DNA of 64,000 bases from an uncultured Pirellula sp. (GTDB taxonomy: Bacteria; Planctomycetota; Planctomycetia; Pirellulales; Pirellulaceae), in assembly GCA_903858115.1 (NCBI GenBank), contig CAIOHR010000028.1, positions 1 through 64,000 on the forward strand. The letters run 5' to 3'. Below, piece by piece: positions 46,529-56,487 of this stretch. The stretch's first letter is position 1. The number at the start of each line of letters is the position of its first letter. A model generated the notes under the pieces. That model ran no database searches, was not told where the DNA came from, and saw nothing but the letters and a program-made list of their open reading frames with translations. Both the position numbers and the translations under genes were made by a program.

Positions 46529-47738
46529 CGGGTTGAATTCCGCTTTCTGATGATACGTTGAGGTGGTTGATCATGGTTTGTACACGCTGTTCGATTTTGT
46601 CGGTTAAGTCCGCAGCCGAGAGTTTGCGTTCTTTTCCATTGGGCAGATAGATGGGCGTGTCGAACTGAACGACGACTCGTCTTTCACCATGCACCGTTGG
46701 ATAAATCGCTCCCATGATGTCTTCTTCTAGTTTGTCGACAGTTTCGACGATTCGTTCGATCGACGGTTCGTTTAGTAGATAGTTTCCTGGGTAACTGAAT
46801 AACTGTGTCGCCAAGAACATCGTGTGCATATCACGATTCCAATGCTCTTGTTGTTCCGCAGTAGATGTTGTCTGAAGCTGCTCGCGAAGGCTGATTATGG
46901 CCCGGCGGACCTCTTTGATTCTGTCTGGAACGAAATCGGATTTGGGTTGAAGGCCATATCGCGACTCTGCTTTCTCTAGCAAGTAGTTCGTGAGTCGCCC
47001 GATACGTTCAGCGAGCGTGCCGGTTTGTTGCGATTGCAAGTACTCGGTTTCTTTGAGGGCAATCAAGCCTTGGGCAATGTTCAAAACACGATCCACAATA
47101 GGCAAATGAGGTTTTGGTTCCCAAAGCATCCTTTGTTCGATCTTCGCGATGGTTTGCAATACGCTAGGAGTTGGATCTTCGATATACCAACGCTTGATAG
47201 CAACGGGCAAGATACATATCGGTCTTTCTGATTTTCGAGCTGCCATGAGCGCGATCGCAGCGGCCCCATCTCGAAACGGAGTGATGGCGTCGTTGGTGTG
47301 GTAGATATCTCCCTCCGGGAAAATCACCAGCGGGTTCTTTTTCGATTGCAAGATATCGACGGCCATCTTGAGCGACTGAATATCGGTCCCTTCTCGATCC
47401 ACACTAAAACAACCGCATCGCTGCATCGACTCGCATTCAAACCAACGGCTTGCGGAGAAGACCTGCCACGCAGACATAAAGTAAAAAGGAATCCGAAGTC
47501 GTTCCGCAGATTGGATTAGGCAGTACGAATCCCAATGAAAAGAATGGTTCGGTGTTATCAACACACCGCATCCGTTGTCCACCGCGCGGGCCAGCTGATC
47601 GGTTCCTCGCAGTTCGACGTCTGACATTCGTTGCTTCTTCAATGCAGACCGACGCATCGGAGCCAGCATCCGAAACCACCACGGTGTCAATTTTGGCGGC
47701 CAGAATTTGGGTGGAATGCCGTAGGGTTGATCGTTCAT
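46506..47738 (-). CDS. PlsC-like lysophospholipid acyltransferase family protein
   Basis: A 410-residue protein with the glycerolipid acyltransferase motifs NHSFHWDS (H-x4-D) near 64-71 and FPEGDIYH near 140-147. A long C-terminal extension of about 200 residues, rich in charged helices, has no recognised domain and makes it larger than PlsC (about 240). It may acylate a lysophospholipid or related surface lipid. The start ATG at 47738 is fine. It shares an operon with the downstream ABC genes, which is an uncommon association. Confidence 0.83.
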   Translation of the reverse strand: MNDQPYGIPPKFWPPKLTPWWFRMLAPMRRSALKKQRMSDVELRGTDQLARAVDNGCGVLITPNHSFHWDSYCLIQSAERLRIPFYFMSAWQVFSASRWFECESMQRCGCFSVDREGTDIQSLKMAVDILQSKKNPLVIFPEGDIYHTNDAITPFRDGAAAIALMAARKSERPICILPVAIKRWYIEDPTPSVLQTIAKIEQRMLWEPKPHLPIVDRVLNIAQGLIALKETEYLQSQQTGTLAERIGRLTNYLLEKAESRYGLQPKSDFVPDRIKEVRRAIISLREQLQTTSTAEQQEHWNRDMHTMFLATQLFSYPGNYLLNEPSIERIVETVDKLEEDIMGAIYPTVHGERRVVVQFDTPIYLPNGKERKLSAADLTDKIEQRVQTMINHLNVSSESGIQPDVLLAKR

Positions 47739-47789
47739 GGACTTGATAAGACTCGATTCGAAATGCTGCAGAAGCGGATTATATCCGAC

Positions 47790-49181
47790 CTACGATTTGC
47801 TTGCAGCCCGGTCCAGTTTCGTCGTCCCTCGCATGTTTCGAGCCCCTAAGACGCGTGCGAACTCTGAGAATATGTAGAGGAATCCGATCGAAACCAACAA
47901 ATAGAAACAGCCATAGGTCGGGACCAGGAACCGACCACCCAGGCTGTACGTTCCTGCAACGACGATGGAATTGACGAGCAGCGGAACCGTGAGCCAAAGC
48001 AACACGCGACGATCGTGCAACCACAACCCCGCGACTCCAACCAGTGCAAGAATCTTGAACAGAAGCGATTTGCCTTTATATGGATTCCATTCGGTGACTA
48101 CCCGCTGAACCACTAGTTGCGGAAGAGAAACGAAGTTCAATCGAATCCATTCGGCGACTCTTTGGGAAGCTTCGCTGGCGATGGTCTTTTCTACATCGAT
48201 CCACTCTTGACTCGTCGCACTCCCAAGATCAAATCGACCATAGACTTCTTCTCGAAGTCTCTTCTCGGGTTCGAATTGCCATTCTCCACCGGAATTCAAC
48301 GATTCGTCGCAGTAGCCTCCCAACAGCGTTGTCGGCCCTTTTGTTCCAAGTGGCTGTAGCTCGCCAAGGACCATGACGTTGCGAATCCACCACGGCGTGA
48401 CAACTAGCAAAAGGGAAATGGAAAACGCGAGGATGAGTTTCCATTTTGTTCGGATTGGAGCCACCGTCTTCACCATAGAAAGCCAAATGCAGGCTGGCAG
48501 GAAAGGTATCCACAAAACAAATGCACTTCGGCAGTGAATGAGTAGCCCGAATGCAATCCCGGACCAGATTGCGAACTTGATTGAGGATTGATGAACGGCA
48601 TACCAAATCAACAGCGCGAAGGCAGAGAAGCCCATCAATGCGAACGGTTCTGTCAGGAAATCCGTTGCATAGTTTCGAAGATTGCGTTCTGTGAAGACCA
48701 CGATCATCGCGAACCATGCAATCCAAAATGCATACCGCCGCAGCCACGCCGATGTTGACGTGCTGGCTAAACACCAGCCCCATGCGGCGATGATAGAACA
48801 GCCAATAGCAATGGCAGCTGCCAAGCTAAGACGAATGGCAGCGGATGAATAGGGGCCGCGAGGGATAACGCGATAGACAGCCGAAATCCAGGCAGGGAAT
48901 AACGGTGGTCGGTTCGTGTCTGCAACGACAGGGCTTCGACGATCCAGCGTTTGTTCGTAACCCATCGGATCGAATGAATGATAAAGGTTTCGCCATGCCT
49001 CGCTCGAGAAATCGGTAGACCAACCGTGGCCTCGGCTTAGTTCGAATCCGATCGCTTCATAATCCGATCCATCACCGATTGGCTTTGGCGGGGCCCAAAA
49101 CCAAACATCCTGAGTAACAGCTACCAACTGAAGTGGTAGCAAGAACATCAAGCAAATGGCGAAACAGCGATAAGCATTCAC
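47790..49181 (-). CDS. ArnT/PMT-like membrane glycosyltransferase family protein
   Basis: A 463-residue protein with about ten helices. The first loop carries DGSDYEAIGFELSRGHG and the RPPLFPAWISAVY segment, the common opening of GT39/GT83-type mannosyltransferases and related polyprenyl-phosphate sugar transferases. It would take a sugar from a lipid carrier at the outer membrane leaflet side. It starts 16 bases after the giant protein ends. The sugar and acceptor are unknown, but the upstream gene encodes a Ser/Thr/Asn-rich secreted protein that could be the acceptor (inference). Confidence 0.78.
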   Translation of the reverse strand: MNAYRCFAICLMFLLPLQLVAVTQDVWFWAPPKPIGDGSDYEAIGFELSRGHGWSTDFSSEAWRNLYHSFDPMGYEQTLDRRSPVVADTNRPPLFPAWISAVYRVIPRGPYSSAAIRLSLAAAIAIGCSIIAAWGWCLASTSTSAWLRRYAFWIAWFAMIVVFTERNLRNYATDFLTEPFALMGFSAFALLIWYAVHQSSIKFAIWSGIAFGLLIHCRSAFVLWIPFLPACIWLSMVKTVAPIRTKWKLILAFSISLLLVVTPWWIRNVMVLGELQPLGTKGPTTLLGGYCDESLNSGGEWQFEPEKRLREEVYGRFDLGSATSQEWIDVEKTIASEASQRVAEWIRLNFVSLPQLVVQRVVTEWNPYKGKSLLFKILALVGVAGLWLHDRRVLLWLTVPLLVNSIVVAGTYSLGGRFLVPTYGCFYLLVSIGFLYIFSEFARVLGARNMRGTTKLDRAASKS

Positions 49182-49197
49182 TTAGGACCATGACTAA

Positions 49198-52100
49198 CTA
49201 GCGAGTTCGAAACCCTCGCCGGAAACCGTTTGACACCGAGTTTCTAGCAATCGTATCAATGTCATCCACTGGCACTGCGGATGGGTTCGAGCGAATTTGC
49301 TGCATCGCTTGATCCACCGCCTGTGCATTCAGATTCGGAGACGATTCCCCTTCACCAGATGCCGTGTTGGTGCCCGAAGTTGTCGTTGAAAACACCTGGT
49401 CAGGTGTACCGCCAATTCGTACGAGAGAAGCATTTCCCTCTTGTGCACGCACTTGAACACGGCTGTCGGTCAGAGGCAAGGTCGCTTCGCGTTGCTGATT
49501 TGTTGGGCTCGTACCACGGACGGTCAATTGCGATCCTGCAGAGTTCATTGCAACGCTGACATTGGCATATGTTCGCCATGCACCTTGAGAATCAAACCAC
49601 TGCGCGCTTTGGTTCGGTACAACAGCGGCTGTCACTCCATTGCGAATGTTTCGACCCATGAAATCTCGAATATCCACGTATCGTGCATGTCGATTGCCAA
49701 CTTGAACGGGTGTGGTCAGCGAATCCGTATCACTGAAGGCAGATTGAACAACAACTGTCTTCGCGTCTCCCACAAGGAATGGAAGCTTTGGAATCTCGAA
49801 TCTTACTTCACCCGGTCCAACATTGTTGACTTGTACACCGTTAGAGGTTCGAACGACAGGTTGGCTTGTTGAACCATTTCCGCCGACAGATGGAACGAAG
49901 GTCGCGTTCACCGAAAGCCCTTGGACTGGACTATCGAGTACAATGCCCACGTTTCGCGGTCGGAAATTCTGAACATTCAATGTCACATTTGCCGTATCGG
50001 TGAGAGTGCTTCCGTCCCCTAATGTATAGGAAAACGTAACAGTCCCCGTGAACTCGGTGGTCGGAGCGCTATAGATCAACGTTCGACCGTTTGGACCGAT
50101 TTGCACCGTTCCCTGGCCGGTCGGAGGTTGCGTCACAGCCGAGATGATTAGTGTTTCACCTGTATCCACGTTGAGGTCGTTCGAGAGGACATTCAGCGAT
50201 TGATTCGGCTGCGATAGCACATCGAGGCTATCGTTCACTGCATCGGGTGGATCGTTGATGGCTGCGATATTGAACGTGATAGTTCCGACAGCTGAGCCGC
50301 CATTGGTGCTCCGCGCGGTATAAACAACCAATTCTGTTCCCGTTGCGTTGGCGCGAGGAGAGTAGCTGATTCGAGTGCTGTTTGTTGTGATCGTTGCCGT
50401 TCCGTTTGGAGCTTGCACGCTGGTGATCGTTAGGGTGTCACCCGTAGCTGCAGGCGTATCGTTGGCCAATGGGTCAAATGTGGCGGCGGCCGCGTCTTCT
50501 TGAACGTTGAACGAATCGTTCGCCACTGTGGGGGGAGGAACCGCAGGCCCGACGACCATGGTCGCCGTGGCTGTCGCGGTCCCGCCGTTTCCATCGCTAA
50601 GCGTATAGGTAAATGTTTCATTGCCCGTGAAACCAACGCGCGGCGTGTAGACAACACCCGTCCCGCTGGTTGCGACACGTACCGTTCCGCCTTGAGATGG
50701 AGTTCCCACCTGTGTAACCACAAGCGTCTCTGTGACGTCCGGGCCGGAAGTGTCGTTTGCAAGCACGTTGACGAAAACGTCCCGATCACCAGCACGTACT
50801 GTCGTAACCGTGTCATTCACAGCGACGGGGTTGTCGTTCACTGGGTTCACTTGGACCGTGACCGTTCCGGCTGATGTAGCACCGGCTTGATCGCGCACCG
50901 TATAAGTGAAAGTCTCTTGGCCATTGAAATTGGCAGCCGGCGAATAGGTCAATCGTTGATTGTCCGACGTGATGGAAACCGTTCCACCGTTGGATGTTGT
51001 GCCCACCGATTGAATCGTGAGCACGGCGCCCGAGTTCGGAGTGATGGTGTCATTGGCGAGTACCGTCAAATTGTTGTTGGACGTGTCTTCGTTGAAATTG
51101 AAGGTGTCATTGTTGACCACAAAGTTTCGACCAACGGCGACGTTGTTTGTCACAAAGTTGATTCGATTCGACGGGATCGCGCCGTCGATCTTGAACACGG
51201 AAAATCCGCGACTAGGATTCTCTGCTTGATCGGCTGTGAAGACAGCTTGACCTGCAGCCTTGGCGCGCATTCGTATGACACCCACGGTCTGCGGATCGCG
51301 ACCGGGGCCGGCGGTGAAGCTCGAAAACGCACCGAACTCATCGATTAGCCCTGGCGTCGTTAGTGCTGGTGTTGAGCGACCATTGCCAAAGTTACTATTG
51401 TAAGTCACTGGCGTGGTGCCAAAGATTTCGACCAGAGCTGGGTCGTAGTTGATATCCATATAGGCAGAGAAGACGCCGTCACCTTCGGCAACTCCGGTGT
51501 TGCGAAGATCGCTCACAACGACCCGTAAATTAAACTCTTGATTGACTGACAACGAGGTGAGCGCATTACCGTTTAAGTCAAACGGAAGTAACTGAACAGA
51601 TACTCGCGCTGAATCAGCTACCGAAATTGACAATTGCTGTGATTGCGTGTTCCCGGCAGTATCTGTCAATCGCAACTCGGCCGTCCTAGCTCCGATCTGT
51701 TCGGCTGTCGGCGTCCAAGTCATCACGCCTGTATTCGCGTCGATCGTCAGCCCAACGGGTGCATTCTCTAGTGAATATCGAAGCCCCTGACCTTCTTCCG
51801 GGTGGGCCAAATTGACGGACAGTGCCGTGCCCACATTCGCGTTCGTCGGAAGGAAAGAGGTTCCAATCGCCGTCGGTGTTAAGCTATCAAAGGTCACTGC
51901 TAATGCGGGAGATGCTGCGCTGGTTTGGCTATCAAGCGTTTGTGTAGCAACAATGCTTTGCGTGCCTTGCCCCAATTGAGCGACTAGGGCTGTTGTGATG
52001 GTGGTGCTGGTGCCGGTAGCTACTGCCGTACCGACAATAGTGCTTCCAACACGAAGGTTGACGGTCGCGCCTGTTGTCGTTCCCGAAACGAGAAATTGCA

Positions 52101-53868
52101 TCGATCCCGCATTCGTCATGTTGTCCGAGTTGCTCGTGCCCGAATCGGAGACACTTACCAAATCGATCGCTGTCGGAGCCGCGAGATTATTCGCAGCCAC
52201 CACATTGAACGTTAGAATCTGAGTATCAAAAGTATCTTGCGTAGTTGGCGTGCCAGCCCGGGCCCGCGCACCGACGGAAATCTCTAATGGACCTGTGTAG
52301 TTTGCAGGAGGCGTCAGTTTTAGTTGTCCTGTCGCATCGTTCATCGTGAATTGATAGTTTACGGACCCACGTCGTGTGGCATCGTAAAAAATCGCGTCAC
52401 CCTCAACATCGTTTCCTGTGAGTTGCAAGGTCGTCTCTTGGCCAGCAACGATGGATGTCGGCACTGTGATGTCGCTCAAGAAAGGCCCTCCGTTGGCAGT
52501 GTCGGCAGCCGCCGTCGCCGTAAACTGACGACTGAACGTGAGCCCCGTCGAGTCTCGAACCGTGACAGTGATCGTGGAAGTGCCCGTGCTTGCTAGTGCT
52601 TTGAGACGGATGAGTCCGTTTTCAGTATCATTAAAAATTTCAGCATTGTTGATCGACACTTCGTTCACCGGTCGCGAGCTAGACACTTGGGTTCGCGAGA
52701 TCCCTTCGCGGTTCGAATCCCCTTCGACCAATTGGCCGAAAATCGAGTGATTGAAGTCAAGATGTCTCTGTGGCCCTTCAGTGATGAAGAACTGCGAGTC
52801 ATTCGTATCATCCGAAGACTTCGCATACGACAAGATGCCCGTGCGAACGTGCTGCAAATCAAAATCGAACTGATCATCGAAATCTGGAAGAGTTGAGCCG
52901 CCGCTGCCCGTTCCCGTGGGATCACCCGCTTGCAAAACAAAGTTGTCGATCACGCGGTGGAATATGATCTTGTTGGATGCAGTTTGATTGTAAAAGCCAC
53001 TATTGACTAAAGACTCGATTCGCCCCACTGGCCTAGCAGCTTCATCCGCGAACAATCGAAACACCATTTCGCCGTATCCGTTCACATCCAATCGCAGCGA
53101 TTTCGGGTTGCCGATCATTTCCGCCGTGATCACGGAGGGATTACTGCTCTGGACCGTAATCGTCAATGGACCACCATTTGGATCGTAGGCGTCGACCGGA
53201 ATATGCAATGGCGCCCCGTTGAGCACTGTCTGATTGGGTATTTCCACAAAGGTTGGATTGCTTCCCGTCGGAATGGCTACACCCGATAACGTCGATAGCT
53301 GCTGCAGAGTTTGCAATCCCGTAGTGCGCGATCCGTTGGCAAACTCCCAAGTAGGATACTGGGTGACGTTTTCACTAATCGCGGTCGCGTTTCTCGTCCT
53401 GTCCGAATTTGTCATTTCCAAGAACGGCAAGTAAACTTGCCCATCTTCGAACAACTCTTTCTGCTGCGTACATATCGGGCACCAATCTGCTCCAAAAAAA
53501 CGAACGCCCGCTTGCGTGAGCGCCTTGGCAAACTCGACCAGATTCGGTGCATTTTCCCCTTCGCCTGCGTCCCCTTCACCGTCTGCCTGAAGGTTGGAGG
53601 ACTGGCTGTAGTAAGCGTAACTGCTGGTGGCGCCAGCCAATGAAAGACTGTCGGCGGCCGTCGAGGTGCTCTCAAAAAAGTCCGATGCCATCAATTGTCG
53701 TGACTCGAGCGGCTCAAAATTGATGCGACGGCAATCCCTCGCGTCGTAGTCAGACAAAACCCGCCCAATGAGCGCACGAAGCCACCGTCGCCCCTTGAGG
53801 TTTGAAGGCAATTGGTTTGACGACAACGGTTTTGAAGACACCTGCGAATCTCGATCGTTTAGAGCCAT
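49198..53868 (-). CDS. Giant secreted multidomain protein: thioredoxin-like, cyclophilin, Ig-like/cadherin-like, cohesin-like and tandem-95 repeats
   Basis: A 1556-residue protein. The N-terminus has the planctomycete motif FEPLESRQLMA (about 51-61). Domains: thioredoxin-like with WCPIC near 129-133; complete cyclophilin-type PPIase 262-410 (FHRVIDNFVLQAGD, DSQFFITEG, HLDFNHSIFGQL, retaining Arg, Phe, Gln and His); cadherin-like 470-560; Ig-like (GLTIDANTGVMTWTP) 670-750; cohesin-like 755-915; four tandem-95/VCBS-type repeats of about 95 residues 920-1300 (each with NDT/NDS, VLANDT, FTYT); then a variable C-terminus. No dockerin is recognised. It likely acts on the surface. ATG 53868 is preferred to GTG 53922. 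Confidence 0.88.
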   Translation of the reverse strand: MALNDRDSQVSSKPLSSNQLPSNLKGRRWLRALIGRVLSDYDARDCRRINFEPLESRQLMASDFFESTSTAADSLSLAGATSSYAYYSQSSNLQADGEGDAGEGENAPNLVEFAKALTQAGVRFFGADWCPICTQQKELFEDGQVYLPFLEMTNSDRTRNATAISENVTQYPTWEFANGSRTTGLQTLQQLSTLSGVAIPTGSNPTFVEIPNQTVLNGAPLHIPVDAYDPNGGPLTITVQSSNPSVITAEMIGNPKSLRLDVNGYGEMVFRLFADEAARPVGRIESLVNSGFYNQTASNKIIFHRVIDNFVLQAGDPTGTGSGGSTLPDFDDQFDFDLQHVRTGILSYAKSSDDTNDSQFFITEGPQRHLDFNHSIFGQLVEGDSNREGISRTQVSSSRPVNEVSINNAEIFNDTENGLIRLKALASTGTSTITVTVRDSTGLTFSRQFTATAAADTANGGPFLSDITVPTSIVAGQETTLQLTGNDVEGDAIFYDATRRGSVNYQFTMNDATGQLKLTPPANYTGPLEISVGARARAGTPTTQDTFDTQILTFNVVAANNLAAPTAIDLVSVSDSGTSNSDNMTNAGSMQFLVSGTTTGATVNLRVGSTIVGTAVATGTSTTITTALVAQLGQGTQSIVATQTLDSQTSAASPALAVTFDSLTPTAIGTSFLPTNANVGTALSVNLAHPEEGQGLRYSLENAPVGLTIDANTGVMTWTPTAEQIGARTAELRLTDTAGNTQSQQLSISVADSARVSVQLLPFDLNGNALTSLSVNQEFNLRVVVSDLRNTGVAEGDGVFSAYMDINYDPALVEIFGTTPVTYNSNFGNGRSTPALTTPGLIDEFGAFSSFTAGPGRDPQTVGVIRMRAKAAGQAVFTADQAENPSRGFSVFKIDGAIPSNRINFVTNNVAVGRNFVVNNDTFNFNEDTSNNNLTVLANDTITPNSGAVLTIQSVGTTSNGGTVSITSDNQRLTYSPAANFNGQETFTYTVRDQAGATSAGTVTVQVNPVNDNPVAVNDTVTTVRAGDRDVFVNVLANDTSGPDVTETLVVTQVGTPSQGGTVRVATSGTGVVYTPRVGFTGNETFTYTLSDGNGGTATATATMVVGPAVPPPTVANDSFNVQEDAAAATFDPLANDTPAATGDTLTITSVQAPNGTATITTNSTRISYSPRANATGTELVVYTARSTNGGSAVGTITFNIAAINDPPDAVNDSLDVLSQPNQSLNVLSNDLNVDTGETLIISAVTQPPTGQGTVQIGPNGRTLIYSAPTTEFTGTVTFSYTLGDGSTLTDTANVTLNVQNFRPRNVGIVLDSPVQGLSVNATFVPSVGGNGSTSQPVVRTSNGVQVNNVGPGEVRFEIPKLPFLVGDAKTVVVQSAFSDTDSLTTPVQVGNRHARYVDIRDFMGRNIRNGVTAAVVPNQSAQWFDSQGAWRTYANVSVAMNSAGSQLTVRGTSPTNQQREATLPLTDSRVQVRAQEGNASLVRIGGTPDQVFSTTTSGTNTASGEGESSPNLNAQAVDQAMQQIRSNPSAVPVDDIDTIARNSVSNGFRRGFRTR

Positions 53869-54321
53869 GCTACAATCCTGCCCCGTTCGTTGGGGTGATT
53901 CTGAAAAGGAGGAAAAGGACACCGAAAACAGCCCTAGCCCGTCTACGGCAATCTCTATTTTACCTGAGCAATCCCCGAAAGGACTTACTCAACTCTCCGT
54001 AGTCCTCATTCTCGGAACGGGCCGACTACGAATTTGAGGGTTAGGCGAGATATTCCGCGTTTTTGACAATCTTTTGGCGCAAGGGAAACCGGTCAAGGGC
54101 CGGGAATGGCGCGATGACAATGGTTATTCACCCGTTGGATGCTGGCAATTCCCTCAGGGTTCCATCCAAAAACACCGAAGAATTGAGCTAGTCAGCCAAG
54201 AGTAACAACAGCATAATACGCGACTTGGACGGCTGAGTACCGTAGCCGAAGGAGTGGAATTAATTTTATTTACTTCCAGTCAATTCGGTAGCTAGCAAAA
54301 CAATTAGCGATAAGATCGATC
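53869..54321. other. Divergent intergenic region before rpmG
   Basis: The 453 bases contain no gene I can support. There is an AT-rich segment at 54261-54300 that may hold the rpmG promoter. I looked for a tRNA and found none. Confidence 0.5.
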
Positions 54322-54486
54322 ATGGCGAAGAGCAAAAAGAAAAAGGAAACAACATTCCTCGTTTGTCAAGAAACTGGGGATATCAACTACGTAATGCTAC
54401 GACGTCCGGGGGGGGAAAAGCTTCAACTAAAGAAGTATAGTCCTCGTCTCCGACGGATTACGCTTCACATAGAAAAGCGAAAGTAG
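54322..54486 (+). CDS. rpmG: 50S ribosomal protein bL33
   Basis: A 54-residue basic protein, MAKSKKKKETTFLVCQETGD, with later PGGEKLQLKKYSPRLRRITL, which matches the bL33 pattern (LKKY-PR--R-TLH). It has one Cys only, so the four zinc-binding cysteines of the C+ form are missing; this is the zinc-free (C-) paralogue type. The start ATG at 54322 has a weak upstream site. It is a component of the large ribosomal subunit. It is separate from other ribosomal genes and precedes recJ by 160 bases. Confidence 0.9.
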   Translation: MAKSKKKKETTFLVCQETGDINYVMLRRPGGEKLQLKKYSPRLRRITLHIEKRK

Positions 54487-54540
54487 TTGGGTTGATTGGC
54501 GAGTCGATGTTCTATTGATTCGTTTGTTTTATTAGTCGTA

Positions 54541-54557
54541 GGATTGCGGAGCAATCC
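54541..54557 (+). other. Small hairpin downstream of rpmG
   Basis: The perfect 7-bp stem GGATTGC/GCAATCC has a 3-base loop. No U tract follows. It may be part of an rpmG transcript end. Confidence 0.35.
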
Positions 54558-54584
54558 GATTCACATGCAGGAAGCGATCTTCCG

Positions 54585-54607
54585 GGGCAAGCGTGAGTAG
54601 CTTGCCC
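54585..54607 (+). terminator. 8-bp hairpin just upstream of recJ, rpmG terminator candidate
   Basis: GGGCAAGC (54585-54592) and GCTTGCCC (54600-54607) form a perfect GC-rich stem around GTGAGTA; TTTT lies a few bases beyond at 54615-54618. It could end the rpmG transcript or sit in the recJ leader. Confidence 0.4.
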
Positions 54608-54645
54608 TGCGTCATTTTGAAATGCTCCCCTGCAAGGATGCGACT

Positions 54646-56448
54646 ATGGCCAAACAATGGCTGTTTCGTGGGTTCGATAGTGACGCCATTCAATCACTTG
54701 CGAAGCAAGCGAGTATTGAAACAGTAGTTGCTCAGCTTTTGTACCAGCGCGGCATCACGGACTCTAAGTATATTGCTTCGTTTCTCGACCCGAAGTTTTC
54801 TGAACTGCGAGAACCGGATAATCTCCCTAATGTCTCTGTTGCTGCCGAGCGTATCGTTCGGGCGGTACGCGATAGTATTCCAATAACCATCTATGGAGAC
54901 TACGACGCGGACGGAATGTCGGGGACGGCCATACTTTATAATTGTCTCAAGCTACTAGACGCGGACGTTCAATACTTCATTCCAAACCGTTTGGAAGATA
55001 GCTACGGACTGAGTTGTGAGGCGTTAGAGAAGCTAAGACAACGCGGCCGGAAGTTGATCATCTCTGTCGATTGTGGAATCAATTCCATACGCGAAGCGGA
55101 GTTCTGCCAGGAGAATGGTCTAGAACTCATAATCACGGACCATCATTCGATGGGTCCTCAATTACCGGAAGCGTTCGCGATCGTCCATCCAGCCCATCCT
55201 CAATTCGACTACCCTTTCCATGGTTTGTGTGGTGGTGGTGTTGCGTTCAAATTAGCTTGGGCGATTTGTCAAACGGCTTGCGAGAACAAAAAAGTAACTA
55301 CGGCTCATCGCCAGTTTTTACTGGAAGCGACGTGCATTGCAGCAATCGCGACGGTTGCAGACGTTGTTCCGTTGTTGGATGAGAATCGAAACATTGTTCG
55401 CAATGCATTGAAGTTCATGCTTCAACATGCACCACTCGGCTTGACGGCGCTATTGAAGCAAACGAATTTGGTCGGCAAGAGTTCGCTAAGCGCTGAAGAT
55501 ATCGCGTTCACGATTGCACCGAGGCTGAATGCTGCAGGGAGGCTGGGGCAAGCCCAATTAGGCGTCGAACTACTGACTACGAAAGATCCAGCCCGTGCTG
55601 CAGCGTTAGCAGAGTATCTCGATCGACTCAACGGCGACCGCGATTCGTTGGAAAGAAGCGTCACGATTGCGGCAACGAAACAAATCAAGGAACAGTTTGA
55701 TGTTGAGAACGATCCAGGGTTCGTGCTTGCAGGTGCTGGATGGCATCTCGGAGTCATCGGTGTTGTCGCAGGTAGGCTCGCCGAGAAGTTTTATCGACCG
55801 GTCGTGATCATTGGACTAGATTCCGTGGGGCAAAAGCCCGGAGTTGGCTCGGCTAGATCTCAAGGAATCATCGACCTGCATGGAACATTCATTAGCTGCC
55901 GCGAGCATCTCCTTAGTTGCGGCGGTCACGAAGCTGCTGCCGGATTGAAGATCGAGGAAAAAAACATTCCAGCATTTCGTGAAGCATTCCTTGAAGCGGT
56001 TTCTGGACGGCTTCATGGGAAAAAACCAATCGCCTCGTTAGATATCGATGCGGAGGTAACCCTCAAACAGGTGAGTAGTCTCCATCTGGTTCAGCGGATT
56101 GAGAAAATAGCTCCTTTCGGTGCGGCGAATCCACGCCCAATACTTGTGGCTAGCAATGTTAGTTTGGCGGAACCTGCCAAGACCATGGGTAGCGGTGATC
56201 GACACTTTACCGTACGCTTCACTCAACATGGTACAACTATGCGAGCGGTTGCCTTTGGCCAAGCGGACTGGGTCGAACCATTCAACACCCATCCTGGTCT
56301 ATTCGATGTTGCCTTTCGCCCGAGTATTAACGAATACAACGGGTTTCAGAAAGTCGAATTACAATTGATGGATTGGCGAGTCGCAAAACTATCCGCGAAT
56401 GCACCTCATGCTTCGGCCGTGTCCCCTCGTCCCATATCAGCTTCTTGA
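54646..56448 (+). CDS. recJ: Single-stranded-DNA-specific exonuclease RecJ
   Basis: A 600-residue DHH-family 5'-3' exonuclease of recombinational and mismatch repair. Motifs: YGDYDADGMSGTA (83-95), SVDCGINS (140-147), ITDHHSMG (163-170) and later the DHHA1 region with SCGGHEAAAG. The C-terminal OB-fold segment includes GDRHFTVRF. The length matches E. coli RecJ (577). ATG 54646 is preceded by an AAGGA-like sequence; the in-frame ATG 54622 adds eight residues. It is followed 40 bases later by an RNase Z-like gene. Confidence 0.95.
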   Translation: MAKQWLFRGFDSDAIQSLAKQASIETVVAQLLYQRGITDSKYIASFLDPKFSELREPDNLPNVSVAAERIVRAVRDSIPITIYGDYDADGMSGTAILYNCLKLLDADVQYFIPNRLEDSYGLSCEALEKLRQRGRKLIISVDCGINSIREAEFCQENGLELIITDHHSMGPQLPEAFAIVHPAHPQFDYPFHGLCGGGVAFKLAWAICQTACENKKVTTAHRQFLLEATCIAAIATVADVVPLLDENRNIVRNALKFMLQHAPLGLTALLKQTNLVGKSSLSAEDIAFTIAPRLNAAGRLGQAQLGVELLTTKDPARAAALAEYLDRLNGDRDSLERSVTIAATKQIKEQFDVENDPGFVLAGAGWHLGVIGVVAGRLAEKFYRPVVIIGLDSVGQKPGVGSARSQGIIDLHGTFISCREHLLSCGGHEAAAGLKIEEKNIPAFREAFLEAVSGRLHGKKPIASLDIDAEVTLKQVSSLHLVQRIEKIAPFGAANPRPILVASNVSLAEPAKTMGSGDRHFTVRFTQHGTTMRAVAFGQADWVEPFNTHPGLFDVAFRPSINEYNGFQKVELQLMDWRVAKLSANAPHASAVSPRPISAS

Positions 56449-56487
56449 TATTCGACTCCGAGAAACAAACTCTTCAGAAGTAGACTC

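Noticed and set aside
50500-51348. Plus-strand long frames inside the giant gene (50500-50874, 50887-51348)
   Set aside because: They are reverse-strand shadows of the repeat-rich giant protein and have no family resemblance or ribosome site.
52711-52720. GTTCGAATCC T-loop-like sequence
   Set aside because: It lies in the coding sequence of the giant protein and no cloverleaf can be built around it.
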